From Zygnema cylindricum (Eukaryota > Streptophyta > Zygnematophyceae > Zygnematales > Zygnemataceae): a stretch of DNA of 60,000 nt. The translations under genes were made by a program, and so were the position numbers. Position 1 is the stretch's first letter. Each line of letters begins with the position of its first letter. Where the stretch lies: the NCBI GenBank assembly GCA_037447655.1, contig JBBHKE010001578.1, positions 211,727 to 271,726 on the forward strand, written 5' to 3'. The notes under the pieces were generated by a model. It searched no databases, was not told the origin of the DNA, and saw only the letters and a list, made by a program, of their open reading frames with translations. Positions 24,943-36,690 of the stretch are shown here, one piece after another.

Positions 24943-26388
24943 CTTGTATAGTCGGGGGTCCCACGGATGGTGAAGCCGTAATAACTCGGGAACATTCACC
25001 TGAAATCCGTGGTCGTCGTGAACTATCCACGTATGCCGTGGATCCGACGGATCGAATTGTCGTATGTGGGTAAATGTCGAGCCACGGTCGTCGCCGTCAA
25101 TGAAGAGCCACGTTGGATGTGCGGGAACATCCGGAGGGATGTCAAGAATATCCAGACGGGGATTTCCCCTCTGGTTTAGGGGGCGAGGTTCACCGTACCT
25201 CCAATGTTGCGGCTATTCGGCAACCGGAATGTAATGCTCGGCCCGAGGAACAAAATTGTCCATTTCTACCTCTTCCGTGGGAGGAGGAAAATACCAATCC
25301 GGATCCTTAACTCGGTAGGGAGCTTGAGGACCCGGATTATCCAATACAATGCCTCTCTCTCTATTCGGTGATGGAGGCGCCTCGAACACGTCGTCATCAT
25401 TCGCGTATTCATCCTCTCGTTGTCGTCCCTCGCTATCCGGACTTTGCTCGTCCTCGGTGGCGGGCTCATCCACATCTTTCCATACCCGAATATCCGTGGA
25501 ATGTTCTACCTCGGGGGTATGCTTCTCATAAGCCGGTTCCTCCCCATCCTCGATGCTCTCGTCGCTACAAGAAGTTGAGGGGACGTAATCCTCGTCACTC
25601 CAATGACTAACTTTTTTTTCCTAACTTTATTTCCTTCCTCCTCTCGAATTCTTTCCACACCTCACTCCCTTCCCCCTCCTCACTCTCATGAAAAACCCAA
25701 TTTTTCCTTCTTATCCTCCGCCTCTCTACTCCTCTCCCCACCTCACTTCCCTCCCCCTCCTCAACCGTCGCCTCTTTTCCCCTTCCTTCCTCACCTAATG
25801 CCGCCTCCCCCCTAGCCTCCCCACTCAATATGTTCTCTTCCCCCCCCACCTCACCTTCTCCCTCATCTTCACTCCCATGGAAAACCCTAATTTTTCTTTT
25901 TATCCTCCTCCTCCTCCTCTCTACTCCTCCCCCCGCCTCACTTCCCTCCCCCTCCTCAACCGTCGCCTCTTTTCCCCTTTCTTCCTCACCTAATGCCGCG
26001 CCCCCCCCTCCCTCCCCACTCAACGTTTTCTTTCCCACCCCCCCCTCACCTTCGTCCTCCTCCTCCCTCTCATCAAAAACCCTAATTTTTCTTTTTATCC
26101 TCCTCCTCCTCCTCTCTTATCCTCCCCCCGACTCAATTCCCTCCCCCTCCTCAACCATCGCTTTTTTCCCCTTCCTTCCTCACCATCTACCTCCTCCTCC
26201 CTACTCACATCAACAGATGCCATTTTTTCCTTCTCTTCACTCTTTCCTCCCAATCCAATGGCTAACGGAGTTGCCGCCTCCCGTTGCCTCGCTAACTCTT
26301 CCGCGGTTGCCGTAACAAAGGGAGGATAACGACGGGGATAAGCCATCACGGTACGGCGTCGCCAATTTTGCTGGCTGTTGCCCTCCAT
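24943..26388 (-). pseudogene. Broken acidic reading frame of unknown family
   Basis: The minus strand shows coding-like sequence across about 1.4 kb in more than one frame. It opens with an ATG at 26388 (MEGNSQQNWRRRTVMAYPRR) followed by ATAEELARQREAATPL. It then enters Glu/Gly-rich repeats of 65 residues (25655-26190), with a frame change near 26150. A run of eight A's near 25610 shifts it into a frame with SHWSDEDYVPSTSCSDES, PDWYFPPPTEEVEMDNF and PRAEHYIPVAE. A stop follows at about 25213. The same frame then stays open and coding-like (HPTWLFIDGDD, RHTWIVHDDHGF) until it stops dead at the LTR border, 24943. No family is recognised. It could be a retroelement gag or a captured host gene fragment. 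Confidence 0.45.
25655..26190 (-). repeat. Three tandem copies of a 195-bp unit, in-frame (65 codons)
   Basis: The word tcaacc.tcg marks each unit at 25761, 25956 and 26151, exactly 195 bases apart. The unit length is a multiple of three, so the minus-strand translation repeats a 65-residue Glu/Gly/Arg-rich module containing GEE.RGKEATVEEGEGSE. This preserves the frame and suggests the repeats expanded while the frame was coding. Confidence 0.85.
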
Positions 26389-26757
26389 AGCGTAGCTTTA
26401 AGGACGCGAGTAAAATAGAACAGAAGAAGACGCGGCTACGAAAAGTGGAGAGAAAACAAAAAATAATAGCCCAAAACCATTCTTTGATGAAAAGTACACA
26501 GCAATGTTAAATACTACGATTTCGTGCGAGGGATTTTTACATTATGTATGGTCGGGCACAGATTAACTTCGTCGCCTACCCGATGCGTTCAACTATTCCA
26601 ACAGTGGGGCGAAGAAACGAAACAATGTTTCCCATGTTTCATTTATTACGCGATTTCAATATTGGGCGCCGTCTCCTGTTCGACATTTCTTATACTTCAC
26701 GTTTAAGTGACGGCTACACTTTTAACCAGCACGAATTATTTTTTCGAAACTTCCAAC
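26389..26757. other. Upstream flank of the acidic frame, nothing recognised
   Basis: No gene, repeat or known element is visible. If the acidic minus-strand frame was a gene, its promoter would lie here. Confidence 0.3.
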
Positions 26758-26992
26758 GTTGAGGCGACGACGCCATTGTCGTCGCCTTTTCGATTTCGCC
26801 AACATTTGCCGACAGTCCATTGAAGTAGCTTTTCGTTCACCACATTCAGGCGACGACACCATGTCGTCGCATGTCCATTGGATTGGCCTTTTTGATTTCG
26901 CCAACATTTGCCGACAGTCCATTGAAGTAGCCTTTCGTTCACCACATTTAGGCGACGACACCATGTCGTCGCATGTCCATTGGATTGAAGTC
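26758..26992. repeat. 102-bp tandem repeat with gtcgtcgcc hairpins
   Basis: The unit gatttcgccaacatttgccg...gtccattgaagtag starts at 26792 and again at 26894. Each unit contains ggcgacgac...gtcgtcgc, which pairs with itself as a short hairpin (best at 26762-26788). There are about 2.3 copies. Confidence 0.85.
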
Positions 26993-27178
26993 ATAACAAA
27001 AACTAATTGGACGACGTTGCAAAACCACACATCATAACGACACGAGGTGGGGGGGGGAATAATTGGGCATATACAAACATACAATATGAGATGAATATAA
27101 TCAAATATAAATTATTCAATATGTCTAATTAAATTACAAACAATGCGAACTAGCGACACACAAATCAGGCAACCGGAG

Positions 27179-27318
27179 TTTGCGATATGAAGGTAAAGAC
27201 AATGGTAAAAACTCTTACTTGTACGATACACCCCCGAAAAATGTTGCGTTTGCGATATGAAGGTAAGGACAATGGTAAACACTTTTACTTGTACGATACA
27301 CCCCCGAAAAATGTTGCG
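27179..27318. repeat. 70-bp tandem duplication
   Basis: A unit starting tttgcgatatgaaggtaa and ending ccgaaaaatgttgcg occurs twice, with tgcgatatga at 27181 and at 27251. The copies differ at only a few positions. No gene overlaps it. Confidence 0.85.
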
Positions 27319-27385
27319 TAAACTACTTAATATTCCTCAGGATGAGCAGTTCCTTTCCATTTTCGTGACAATCAACGATCATCCA

Positions 27386-28580
27386 CCAAACCCCCACACT
27401 TGTTGCAGTTACTGAAGGTTGGAGAGACAACTAGAGCCATGGTTGCCCATGCTGCCCAGAGAGAGAGACAGGTTGGAGAGACAACTAGAGCCATGGCTTC
27501 CCATGCTGCCCACAGAGAGAGACTGGCTGTAGTTTCTGGTAGGTGTACCAAAAAGGTCTTGACGGACTCAGGATTTGGTCTTGGTAACTGTCATCCGTCA
27601 ATAATCCTGTAGCCGGTAGCTTTATCCTATATTCTATGATCAGTGCTACAGCATTTAGAGTACGATAGTTATATAAACGTGAACAACGCAATATATTTCA
27701 TTTAACTGCTTACAGGGCGGACTGTACACGGAAATGGGTTAAACCGCACGAATTCCGGACCGCCCGGAATTAACGAAACGACATTTTATTTTACGACCAA
27801 TATTAAATATCGTTCTTCATCGAACGGTCGTGGTGCGATCCGGGATTACGGAATGGACGACTTGGCGTTCTCGGGCACCGCCACTCCGGATGACACATGG
27901 CAATATCCAGGAGGATTGCGAGATTTCCGGAATGCGAGATAATAATTGCGGGTGTGACAAATGTCACACTGTGGCGATATCGTACATGGATTGTACAGAA
28001 AGTACGATGGTACTTGTACTTTCTTTTACGGTACAGTCTTACGACTGGATCGTACCTCAGTACAAGGGAGCTTCGAGAGGGGTTTGAGGACTTATAATTT
28101 TTTTTTGTAGGTAGCCGCCTCTCTCCCACAGAGCATCTGTATAAATAGGCAAATCGGTTGACCAAATTCAGTGATTCTTTTTGCTGCGGACTCAAGGGAG
28201 TCGAGGCTACACAGGGGTGTAGTCGGTCAAAGTTTTTGCCTGCCAGTGTGGCTGCATTTCTAAGGGAAAGGCAAAGTGGGTGAAGGGAGTCCAGGCTACA
28301 CAGGGGTGTAGTCGGTCAGAGTTTTTGCCTGCTAGGGTGGTTGCATTTCTAAGGGAAAGGCAAAGTGGGTGAATGTGTCCAAAACTCATATTCTAACTTT
28401 GCATTCTGTGGTGGAACTGAGCACACAAAAAGTCTTATTTCACAGGGGTGAAGTTGTATTGGGGTTCTGATCGACAAGGGGTCAATCATTTGGGTTTGTA
28501 TCAACTTGGAGTCGACACTAACTAGATAAGCTTCTTGAGAGCTGCCTACTCTGAGGACCAATGGAGGTCTCAGAGTTTCA
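27386..28580 (+). mobile_element. Copia-family LTR, plus orientation, 5' end missing
   Basis: Similarity to the family begins in the ccccacacttgttgcagt block. It continues through a duplicated gttggagagacaactagagcc unit (27418 and 27473), the gtac-rich block and a TATA box (tataaata, 28140-28147). It ends at ggaggtctcagagtttca (28580). The first 100 or so bases of the family are absent. An 89-bp segment holding the ctacacaggggtgtag hairpin is tandemly duplicated (about 28205 and 28294). Confidence 0.7.
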
Positions 28581-31034
28581 CACATCGCCGATAAGGTAGT
28601 CGCCGTCGAATCGAAGGACCTACCTAAGGCGCTCCTTGTGGTTGAAGCGCGAAGTCCACTCCGGTCATGTCGAGGCCTGGGCTAGAGCTTGGCTTGTTGC
28701 TACACCAACTTTCACTTCACTTTGTTTATCTTCTCCTCAATTTTCTGTCGCCCTTCGCTTAGGACTTGGATTGCGGCACCCTTCCGTTTTAGGCAAGCCC
28801 TGTTGATTTTGTGGTAAACATGTAGACAAGCAAGGGGTCGTTTTGCTTCGTTGCTCATAAGCTTTGGAGTGATCAACAACACACGACATGGTTCGAGATG
28901 CAACCTCGTTGTGGGTTGTGAAGCAGGATACACAGTTAAGCGCGAGGTTTCCCATTTACTCCTGTCACGTTCTCGATCAAGGGCTTCACGTGGCACGGGC
29001 TACACATGGCCCTTGTGCGGATCTTATGTTTCCCCATGGCGCGACGAGAACATTGGGTAATGTCATTAGTGTTATGTGTGTTAATTATATTATGTGTGTC
29101 ACATTGTTAAAATTTTGTTGGCTTTAAGCCATTGACCTAAAATAGTGTGAATAACATTATTTGTTTCCTTATACTAATAAATGTTTTAGACTACTAACGA
29201 TTAATAATGTAATGTACTATCGTACTTTTGTTTTTTGGTTTAAACCATGCGTCTATTCTGCGCAAATAATTGGGAAAGCTACATGTAACTAACCTTTACT
29301 ATATGCGTATTAACCGCTACAATAAGGGTTTAGTATGGATAAACTCCAAATAGTGCTTCCAGTTGTTTTTATCCATTTTAACTTTGTGAATGGTTGAAAC
29401 TTTTAGTACCGAATAGTGAGCTCTGCCTGTCAAAAAGGTATCATTCGTTTTGCAGATCAATGCCACCCTAGTGGGAACTCATTGCATCTTGGGCTTTTCA
29501 AATCTTCAAGTGAAAGATATTTATTTATCCATTTATTTGTGTTTTCAGCAAGTGATACTACAAGTTTCTTTATTCGATATCGAGAGTAAACCATCTGAGC
29601 AAATGTACATCACAAGAAAGGAAAAACCAAAATTAAGCAGAAAAAAAATGTAATAGCAAATAAGCTGCGAAAGGACAGCGACACTTTCCATCATTATTCG
29701 CGTCATCGGCGCTTATTTTGATGCAGCTTTATTGGCCCAGAATCATGTTCATCAACATTATAATAGCATTTGAACTTCTTTCATAATATCTGGATTGTGA
29801 TAGTGTTACAACAATTGGACTAGTGTTACTCATTTTACATTCCATTAACCAAATTAGCATTTTGAAGAATAAGTTTATTCCTGCACAAGACATCCATGTG
29901 ACACTTGCTTAATCCAATTTTTTATTTTTGTGTTCCTTAACACACACTATAATTTGCCACAACATTTCAAGCACCGGATGATACTCAGCGATGAATGTAA
30001 CTGCCTCTCGAATAGCTGAGAAAAAACAACTAAGATGCACCGCCTTTTTGTTGAATAATTGATCAAGAGTGTAAAACGAGATCAATCTCAAATGGATTGA
30101 ACGACTCATGATCGGCTGATTGATGACAAATTACCATAGTGACTTGCAACATGCCTGCCATACTTGAAACACTCCTTATTTGATACATTTTTCTCTAAAA
30201 ATACTTGCTGGCATCAATTAATGATATAAACACAACCACGTACAAAAATAGGCGTAAAAAATGGAGCCCACGCTTTGCACGCACTGACGAAAAAGGGACA
30301 CGTGAACATAAACGAATCGGAATGTTTTATCACTTCCTGTTTTAATCAGTATTATCTATAACCGTATTGAGTCCCATAGAAATACTTTATATTGTACACC
30401 GGATTTTCTCCATTCTAACATGACACGTTTGCTAAAATACATTCCACGTGAAACAGAATCGAAGGCTGGGTTAAAGCTCTGTCGAAAACTGTAAAGCCAA
30501 AAAAAGAGTGGAGAGAGACGGGAAAGAAAAGACATGTTTTTTGATTGGAGTGAAAACACATGCACCAACATTAATTGCACCTGACAGGAGTTGAACAAAG
30601 ACACGACGCTGAAGAAACAGCATTTCCCTCCGGCACCAGATTACTGTTTTTCCCTCTAGTGAGATTCATCAAGTGTTTGCCGCCTACTATATCCATGATG
30701 TTTAAGTAACATGGATAAGCGTGTTGCAAGTCTCCATCTATTTTATTTCATTAATTATTTCATCTTATATTATGAAGCCTGCAAATACCCTCACCACATA
30801 TGCTTAAAAAACTCATCATAAAGCCGCAATCACATTAAATACTGTTTCGGGCACATATAAACACCGTAAAACAAGGCCAAAGTTGCAGCAAAATTCCCTT
30901 CTTCACAAAAACAGGCATGCGAGAGAGATCGGGCATGAGAGACAGATGTGGATAACACGAGTACAAGCCACTTGAAACTTTCCAGAATTTCAAAAAGGTT
31001 ATACAATGTGATTCGGCTGCTTGATTACAAAAGT
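28581..31034. other. Intergenic DNA without recognised genes
   Basis: 28581-29060 is GC-richer and has moderately open frames on both strands but no recognisable domain. 29060-30900 is AT-rich without repeats of note. The last hundred or so bases probably include the 3' untranslated region of the RPL23A gene, which is transcribed leftward. Confidence 0.4.
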
Positions 31035-33014
31035 TTAGATGATGCCAATCTTGTTAGCAATGTCAAGGGCATCATAATCTGCTGTAAGCCTCACATACGC
31101 CTTCTTGTTACCATCGGGCCTGGAAAAAAACATCAGAACAAGTCAATAATGAGCCCAGAATGTCCAAACTTATATGCAATTACACGCTATAAAAGTCTAG
31201 AAACACAAATAGCTTCAATGACTAAGCCAAACGCATTCACTGATTCTTGAAACAAGCAAGAACTTAACATCAATTCAAACTCAATTCTACATCAGAGACC
31301 AAAATCAAACTCCATATAAGTCAAACAAAAACAAGACGATAAAAAAATAATAAAAGATCAGATGAAAGAGCTAAACGACCACGGGAGAAGGAGCAAGAAA
31401 GATTTCCGTTTCAGCCCTCACCTGATCAAAGTGTTGACCTTTTTGCACTGAATATCGTACATCTTCTTCACTGCATCCTTGATCTTCGCCTTATCAGCTC
31501 GGACATCCACAATAAAAACCAACGTGTTGTTGTCCTCAATCTTCTTCATGGCTGACTCAGTGGTAAGAGGATACTTCAAAACTTGAAAATGGTCAAGTTT
31601 ACTGAGAGGAGCAACGCTGACACGAGGGTATTTAGGGTTTCTTGCCCTCTTTAAAGTCCGAGGTCGATGGAAAGTAACACTCGTCCGTACCTTCAACTGC
31701 TTCTTAGGAGCAACTTTTTTCAAAGCCTTAGCCGCCTTTGTAGCCTGTGCTTTGGGCTCAGTCTTTCCAACAGCTGTCAAATGCAACAATTTCAAAGGAA
31801 ATCAGAGATATTCATTGAAAGAGGAGCAAGAGGGAAAGGGGAAGGAAGAAGGAGAGGGGAGAAATGAAGGAAAGGAACAAGAAGAGGAGGGAGAGGGGCT
31901 CCCTCTCTCTAATTAACTCCCTTAAAACTATCGGCTTCTGTTTGCCCATCTCCAATCTCAATTCGCTCTTCCTTCCCTTTCTCCAGCCTGTCTTCCTATT
32001 TTCCTCCTTCGCACTCTCTCTCTCTCCCTCTCCCGCCTCGCCGCCCTCTCTCATTCCCTCTTCATTTTTCCTTCCCCTCTCCTCTCCTGTTTCACCTGTT
32101 CCTTCCCTATCAATCTTCTCCCTTCCTCTCTCACCTTCTCTCCTTTATCACTGTTAAAAGAATTGGAAAAAAAAATTTCCCTGACCTAAATACATTTATA
32201 TACACGTGTAAGTACATATTTATTGGAATATATCTCCTTCACTGACCTATAGACATTTATATACACATGTAATAAATATTTATACATATTAATGTATGCA
32301 CATATGCAATAGCACTTACGACAAAAGTCTCCCCCTCCATCTTTTCCCACTTCCCTCCATCTCCCTCTCCTATTCCATCTGCTCACTCCCTAATTTTTCT
32401 CCCTCTCTCTCTCATCCTTCCTTCCATTACCACCTTACAAAAAAAACACGTATTCATACATGCACTACATACAATAGCCTCCCTCCCCCTCTCCTCCGTC
32501 TTCCTCTCCCTCTCACTGTCCTATTGCAACAGTTCCTTCTCTACCAACTCCTCTCCCTTCCCCTCTCTCACCCTAATAACAGACCCTGGAGAAATCTTGA
32601 GAATAGGTCTAATCCTAAACGATAATGAAATTTTCTTTCACGGGCTTTCAGAAGTTCCATTTTTTTATAAAAAAACAGGAATTCAATCAAATTCAAACCT
32701 TGCAAAAGACCATGAAAACCCTGAAAAACCCTAATAAACCCTAAAAACCTTAAAACCCTAAAATATCTCACAAAGGCGCGCAGTAAATCCCTGATCGGAG
32801 AAAGGAATTTACAACAGTATTGCTATGTGTCTTTAATTTTATCCAAAAAAACATAAACTCAAATAAGCCCCTAAACCAACCCTAAATCGACCTATTAAAT
32901 AACAAAAAGAAACAATCCTTCACACGACTACCAATTAAAACTGACACCTACTATTTATTTCGTACAACCATGAAAAACAATGGCGTAGGAAAAAATACCT
33001 TTAGGAGGAGCCAT
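31035..33014 (-). CDS. RPL23A: 60S ribosomal protein uL23 (RPL23A), three exons, complete
   Basis: This is a structural protein of the large cytosolic ribosomal subunit, located at the nascent-chain exit tunnel. It binds 25S rRNA and offers a docking site for the signal recognition particle. On the minus strand the exons are 33014-32999 (MAPPK and the first base of the next codon), 31773-31422 and 31119-31035, with GT/AG borders. Together they encode 150 residues, about the usual plant length. The basic N-terminal arm ([17 protein letters not shown]) precedes the globular domain. That domain contains family signatures [49 protein letters not shown] and [19 protein letters not shown]. The protein ends ANKIGII. 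Intron 1 (31774-32998) is long and CT-rich, has a 63-bp tandem duplication at about 32182-32290, and carries telo-box-like repeats. Short first exons of this kind are common in ribosomal protein genes. Confidence 0.97.
32706..32766. promoter_or_regulatory. Telo-box-like cluster in RPL23A intron 1
   Basis: Degenerate repeats of the plant telomere type, such as aaaccctaa and aaaaaccctaa, are packed into 60 bases about 250 bases downstream of the start codon. Telo boxes (AAACCCTAA) are known cis-elements near the starts of plant ribosomal protein and eEF1A genes. The function here is inferred from that precedent and from position. Confidence 0.5.
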
Positions 33015-33420
33015 GGCGGATGAAAGGTGAGTTAGCCGCCAGGAAAGGAGAGAGAGAGGCAGCCGGGAGAGAGAGAAAAATGATAGCAGGCGCAAGGTTT
33101 CAGGAGAGGAGAGTAGCGTCGCACGATACGTCGCACATGAACCTATGCGAGACTCTGCGATTGGATTTCAATTGCTGTATTTGTATCGTCTCCTTTTTTT
33201 GCGGAGGTTTTTGTTTGCAGATAAATTCCGCAAGTTCCGTTCTCTTAATCACCTCCTTATTTGGTGGACACTCTTTCGACCGTCCGATCGTGTCATTTGG
33301 TGTAAGGATAAATTCCGTGTTTCTAGAGAGTGGCACGCGCGGCTGCGCGCCTAAAAGGATGTGTCTCGTATTTCCCTCCGCCTCTGTGGGAAAGCCTGCC
33401 CGTACTGTATGTGATAGTAC
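33015..33420 (-). promoter_or_regulatory. Promoter and leader region of RPL23A
   Basis: Immediately upstream of the ATG on the minus strand is a pyrimidine-rich stretch (33030-33085, ctctctctcctttcc type). Such a stretch is usual for leaders of translation-apparatus genes. No clear TATA box is visible. Upstream to about 33600 no other gene is seen. Confidence 0.35.
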
Positions 33421-33622
33421 AGTATTGTACTTTTCATGTATTTATCGTAAACTGTACACATAGTCTACGTCTTTTCGAGTATAGGATGCATATAGGGGTA
33501 ACAGGATATAGCGTTTCCAATTGTATTCTCACATTCAAAGACAATACTTACTGTACAGTACAATCCAATACTGTGAAGTACACTGCTCATCGCTGTGAAA
33601 GTTAGGGTACAGCCCCATGTGG

Positions 33623-34593
33623 CTAAGGGTATTTTCGCATGCGGTAAAGTTACAGTTATTTCGTGTCGTTTTCCTTCATAACTTAGAAAAAAACGAGAAA
33701 ATCCGCAGCCGTACCAAAAAATTGAAATTAGCACCGTACAAGTTACATTACAGTGAAACTTTAGACGTACGTAAGTTTGTCGACTAGCGTGATGCAATTT
33801 GTCGTTTAGCGCATTTCGACCCATTTTCGCGTCCTTTCATCACACGTTCAAACTTTACGTCAAATCACCTCGCGAGGTGATTTTAAATATAGTCCAAAAA
33901 GGAGAGCGAATAGGAAGATGTTATCGCACGTGTCATATTTTTTGACAATTTTTGTCCGCGGAGTACCAAAAAAAAAACCCACTGCACGTTTCCAACCTAT
34001 GCGTGACTTTTTTCCGTGCGCTTTTTTCCGTACCGGGCCCGTGGAGGGGGGTTTCGACCAACTGACGCCATTTCGCAAAAGCGAAGATGGTGAAAGCGCC
34101 TCTCTTTCTCTCCCTCTCCACCTAACGCGTCTATCTCACAATTCTTGCAATGAAAAAAGGCAAGAAAGGTATCAAATGAAAGATCTATGAAAAATATTTG
34201 TTTTTGCTGTCTTTTAGCTTAATTTGATGGCAAGTAGAGTGAGAACGGACAAAAAAACAAAATCGGGAAACCATGGCGGAATGTTTTGGAATTAGTGACG
34301 TCAACGCTATCATAAGTACGCGTGACGTCAAAATGTCACAAACCCTAAACATCTACAATGTCACAAGTAGGTAGACGTCTACAACCGTCTCTATTTTGTA
34401 AACGTCATCGATTGTCGCGAGTTTTGTACTCGTGTACAATCGTCACAAATTACACCCACGTCTACATCCGTCACAATTTTAAGTTACGATTTCATTTCTT
34501 TACATACGAATGCTCTGAAAATTGTACGGAGAATCTTCGCTAAAAAACAAAATAACAAGACTAAGTTTCGGTTACATGCGAAAATACCCTAAG
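33623..34593. mobile_element. Candidate DNA-transposon-derived element with 18-bp inverted ends
   Basis: The left end ctaagggtattttcgcatg (33623) is matched inverted by catgcgaaaataccctaag (ending 34593), with one mismatch. The 0.97-kb interior has no coding frame. A diverged copy of the interior follows immediately (34633-35395). No clear target-site duplication was found. Confidence 0.5.
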
Positions 34594-34632
34594 TAAGGGT
34601 TTTTTTCGGTCGTTTTTTTCAAAAACTTAGCG

Positions 34633-35395
34633 CCTTAGGGTGTGTTCCCATGAGTTAAAGTAAGGGTTTTTTCTTGTCTTTGTCGTCCAAAACAGAGCCT
34701 GCAGGGAGAAAACCTTCTACCATATAACCAAATTGTGAAATCCACAGTACAATTTGCGCCATACTGAAACTTGGCATGTACTACAACTTGTCGACTTGCT
34801 CTTTTCGACGCACTGCCACGTCAAGAAACATGATCTTCAAACTTTAGCAAAAAATTACTCGCAAGTCCATTTTATTCAAAGTAACAATCCAACAACGAAT
34901 AGGAAATGTGTTTGCACCTGTTGTAAAATCTCACAACATTTTTACAAAACCGAAGTACATAGCAAAAACAAATGCATCTTGTACGACCTTTTTCCCGTAT
35001 AGAGGCCACAGAGGGGTCACCATCAACGGATGTCATTTCGCAAAAGCAAAGTCTATGAAGACGGCTCCCTCCTTCTCCCTGTCGCACTATCAGTTTTATC
35101 TCTCGCTTTTTGAAGCGAACAACGACAATATTGGTATGCAATAAAAGAGCTTTGGAAACTGATTCTTATTAATACCTTTGGGCGTATTTTTTTGGCAAGT
35201 CGAGTGAGAAAAGTTGAAAAAACGAAATCGAGAAGGCATGGCCGAAAAATCTTAAAGCAATGACATCAACGTTAGCACAAATGAGCATGCCGTCATAACG
35301 TCGCAAAACCTTGAGCATCTACAATTTCACAAAAACCTAAACGTCTACAACCGTCGCTATTTCGTAAACTTCAAACATTGTCGCGAGTTTTGTAA
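34633..35395. repeat. Diverged second copy of the 33.6-34.6 kb element
   Basis: It starts ccttagggtgtgttcccatg at 34633, a variant of the first element's end. It keeps the order of interior words: cttcaaactttagc, gtcatttcgcaaaagc, ggcaagtcgagtgagaa, gagcatctacaatttcac, aacgtctacaaccgtc and attgtcgcgagttttgta. No matching right terminal repeat is evident, so it is probably truncated. Confidence 0.6.
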
Positions 35396-36234
35396 GGCTC
35401 CCCAAAACCGGGACAATGAACCCGAGATATAGGAATAAAAAATTAAGGGTTGGCATGCGAAAGAGAATGATAAGAAGAGTGGGCTAAAGGTGGAGGGGCA
35501 TTAACAAGGATATGAAAGGGAGGTGTGATTTGTGAGCGAGGGTGATTGGCGACATAATGGGAACATTTGGCGAACCTAAGGGTGGGTTAGCTAGAGGAGG
35601 GGTTGAATGCGTGCCCAATGATGGTGGAGAAAGAGAAGGGCTTCAAATAAAAGGACAAGGGCAAAGTTTGGGATTACTCTCGACGATGAGGAGTTCAATA
35701 TTGAGGTGAAGATGAGGGTAGGGGATGGTTTTTCCCAAGTAGGGGCGAGGTTGTGGGAGCGAGAAAAACGTTTGGGTGAAAGGGTTGGGTCGAGGTTGAG
35801 CAGTGGTTGATGGAAGAGACGGCTTGAGAGGGTGAAACAACCCTTGGGAAGGTGTTCAAAAGCCGCGGATGCGTGAGAGACGAGAGGGGAAGAGAGTGTG
35901 GCGCTCGTCACTTGTGAGAGGAAATAGGAATTTCTTAAGTTAGAAAGCAAGATATTAAAAATTTTAAAAACTTGCTTAAAAAACATGCCAAAGTTCCTCA
36001 TATACACTTGGCTCACAAATATATTTTCCAATCGCGCACATTGTAAGTTCGAAGACGACTATAGAAAAGAACCCTTACTTTGGCACATGAGACCGTACCA
36101 TTTTGCAAAAAATAAACATCCTACGTGGCAACCATGTTCTTAGCATAGTTGTCCAATACATATGGATTTTGATTTTTTTTTCCAATTTGTACGTAGTATT
36201 CGTTGATTTATACTTTTCGTAAATTTCATTTACT
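35396..36234. other. Non-coding stretch, no gene seen
   Basis: A 146-codon minus-strand open frame (35591-36031) is Phe/Leu/Ser-rich and has no recognisable domain. It looks like a chance frame in purine-rich DNA. Nothing else was recognised. Confidence 0.35.
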
Positions 36235-36690
36235 TTTCGCTGTACTATGTACAAAAATGTCCGAAAATGTACGGAAATTCACGGAAAGTGTACCCTACAA
36301 AATTTAAGTGTACGTCAAAGGTAAGGCAATTGTACGAAAATATACGGGAATGTACGAAAATGTACCCTAAAAACCCAAAACCCCCTCTTAAATAACCTAA
36401 AAAAGTATGGAAATATACAGATAGTGTACTTAAATGTACGAAAAATGTAAGGCGGTATAACTGAAATATACGAGAATGTACGAGAATATGCCCTAAAAAT
36501 CCTAAAATCAGAATTATAAAAAGTAAGGAAATAAACGGACACAATACTTAAATGTACGGAAAATGTGAGGCAATTGTATTGAAATATACTAGAATGTATT
36601 GGAATGTACCCTAAAAACCCTAAAATCCCCCCTTAAATAACCCTAAAAGTACAAAAATATACGGACATTGTACATGAATGTACGAAAAAG
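36235..36690. repeat. Roughly 120-bp tandem repeats rich in gtacg words
   Basis: Units share the order tgtacg-aaaatgta, ccctaaaaa.cc, ttaaataa, aatatacgga and ttaaatgtacg. The ccctaa word falls at 36365, 36491 and 36609. About 3.5 diverged units are present. No coding frame. Confidence 0.65.

Noticed and set aside
27179-27318. Direct repeats resembling a repeat-spacer array
   Set aside because: Only two 70-bp near-identical units without unique spacers in a eukaryotic context. Not a CRISPR.
23882-28580. One LTR element bounded by the LTRs at 23882 and 27386
   Set aside because: Same orientation, but the second lacks its first 100 bases. No target-site duplication exists, and the interior codes (weakly) on the opposite strand.
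28712-28996. Minus-strand frames around 28.7-29.0 kb
   Set aside because: Two overlapping frames are open on the same strand without a domain, so neither can be supported as a gene.
31864-32157. 97-codon plus-strand frame
   Set aside because: CT-rich sequence inside RPL23A intron 1, a Ser/Leu/Pro string typical of low-complexity DNA.
35591-36031. 146-codon minus-strand open frame
   Set aside because: Phe/Leu/Ser/His-rich low-complexity product from purine-rich DNA, with no domain or start context of note.
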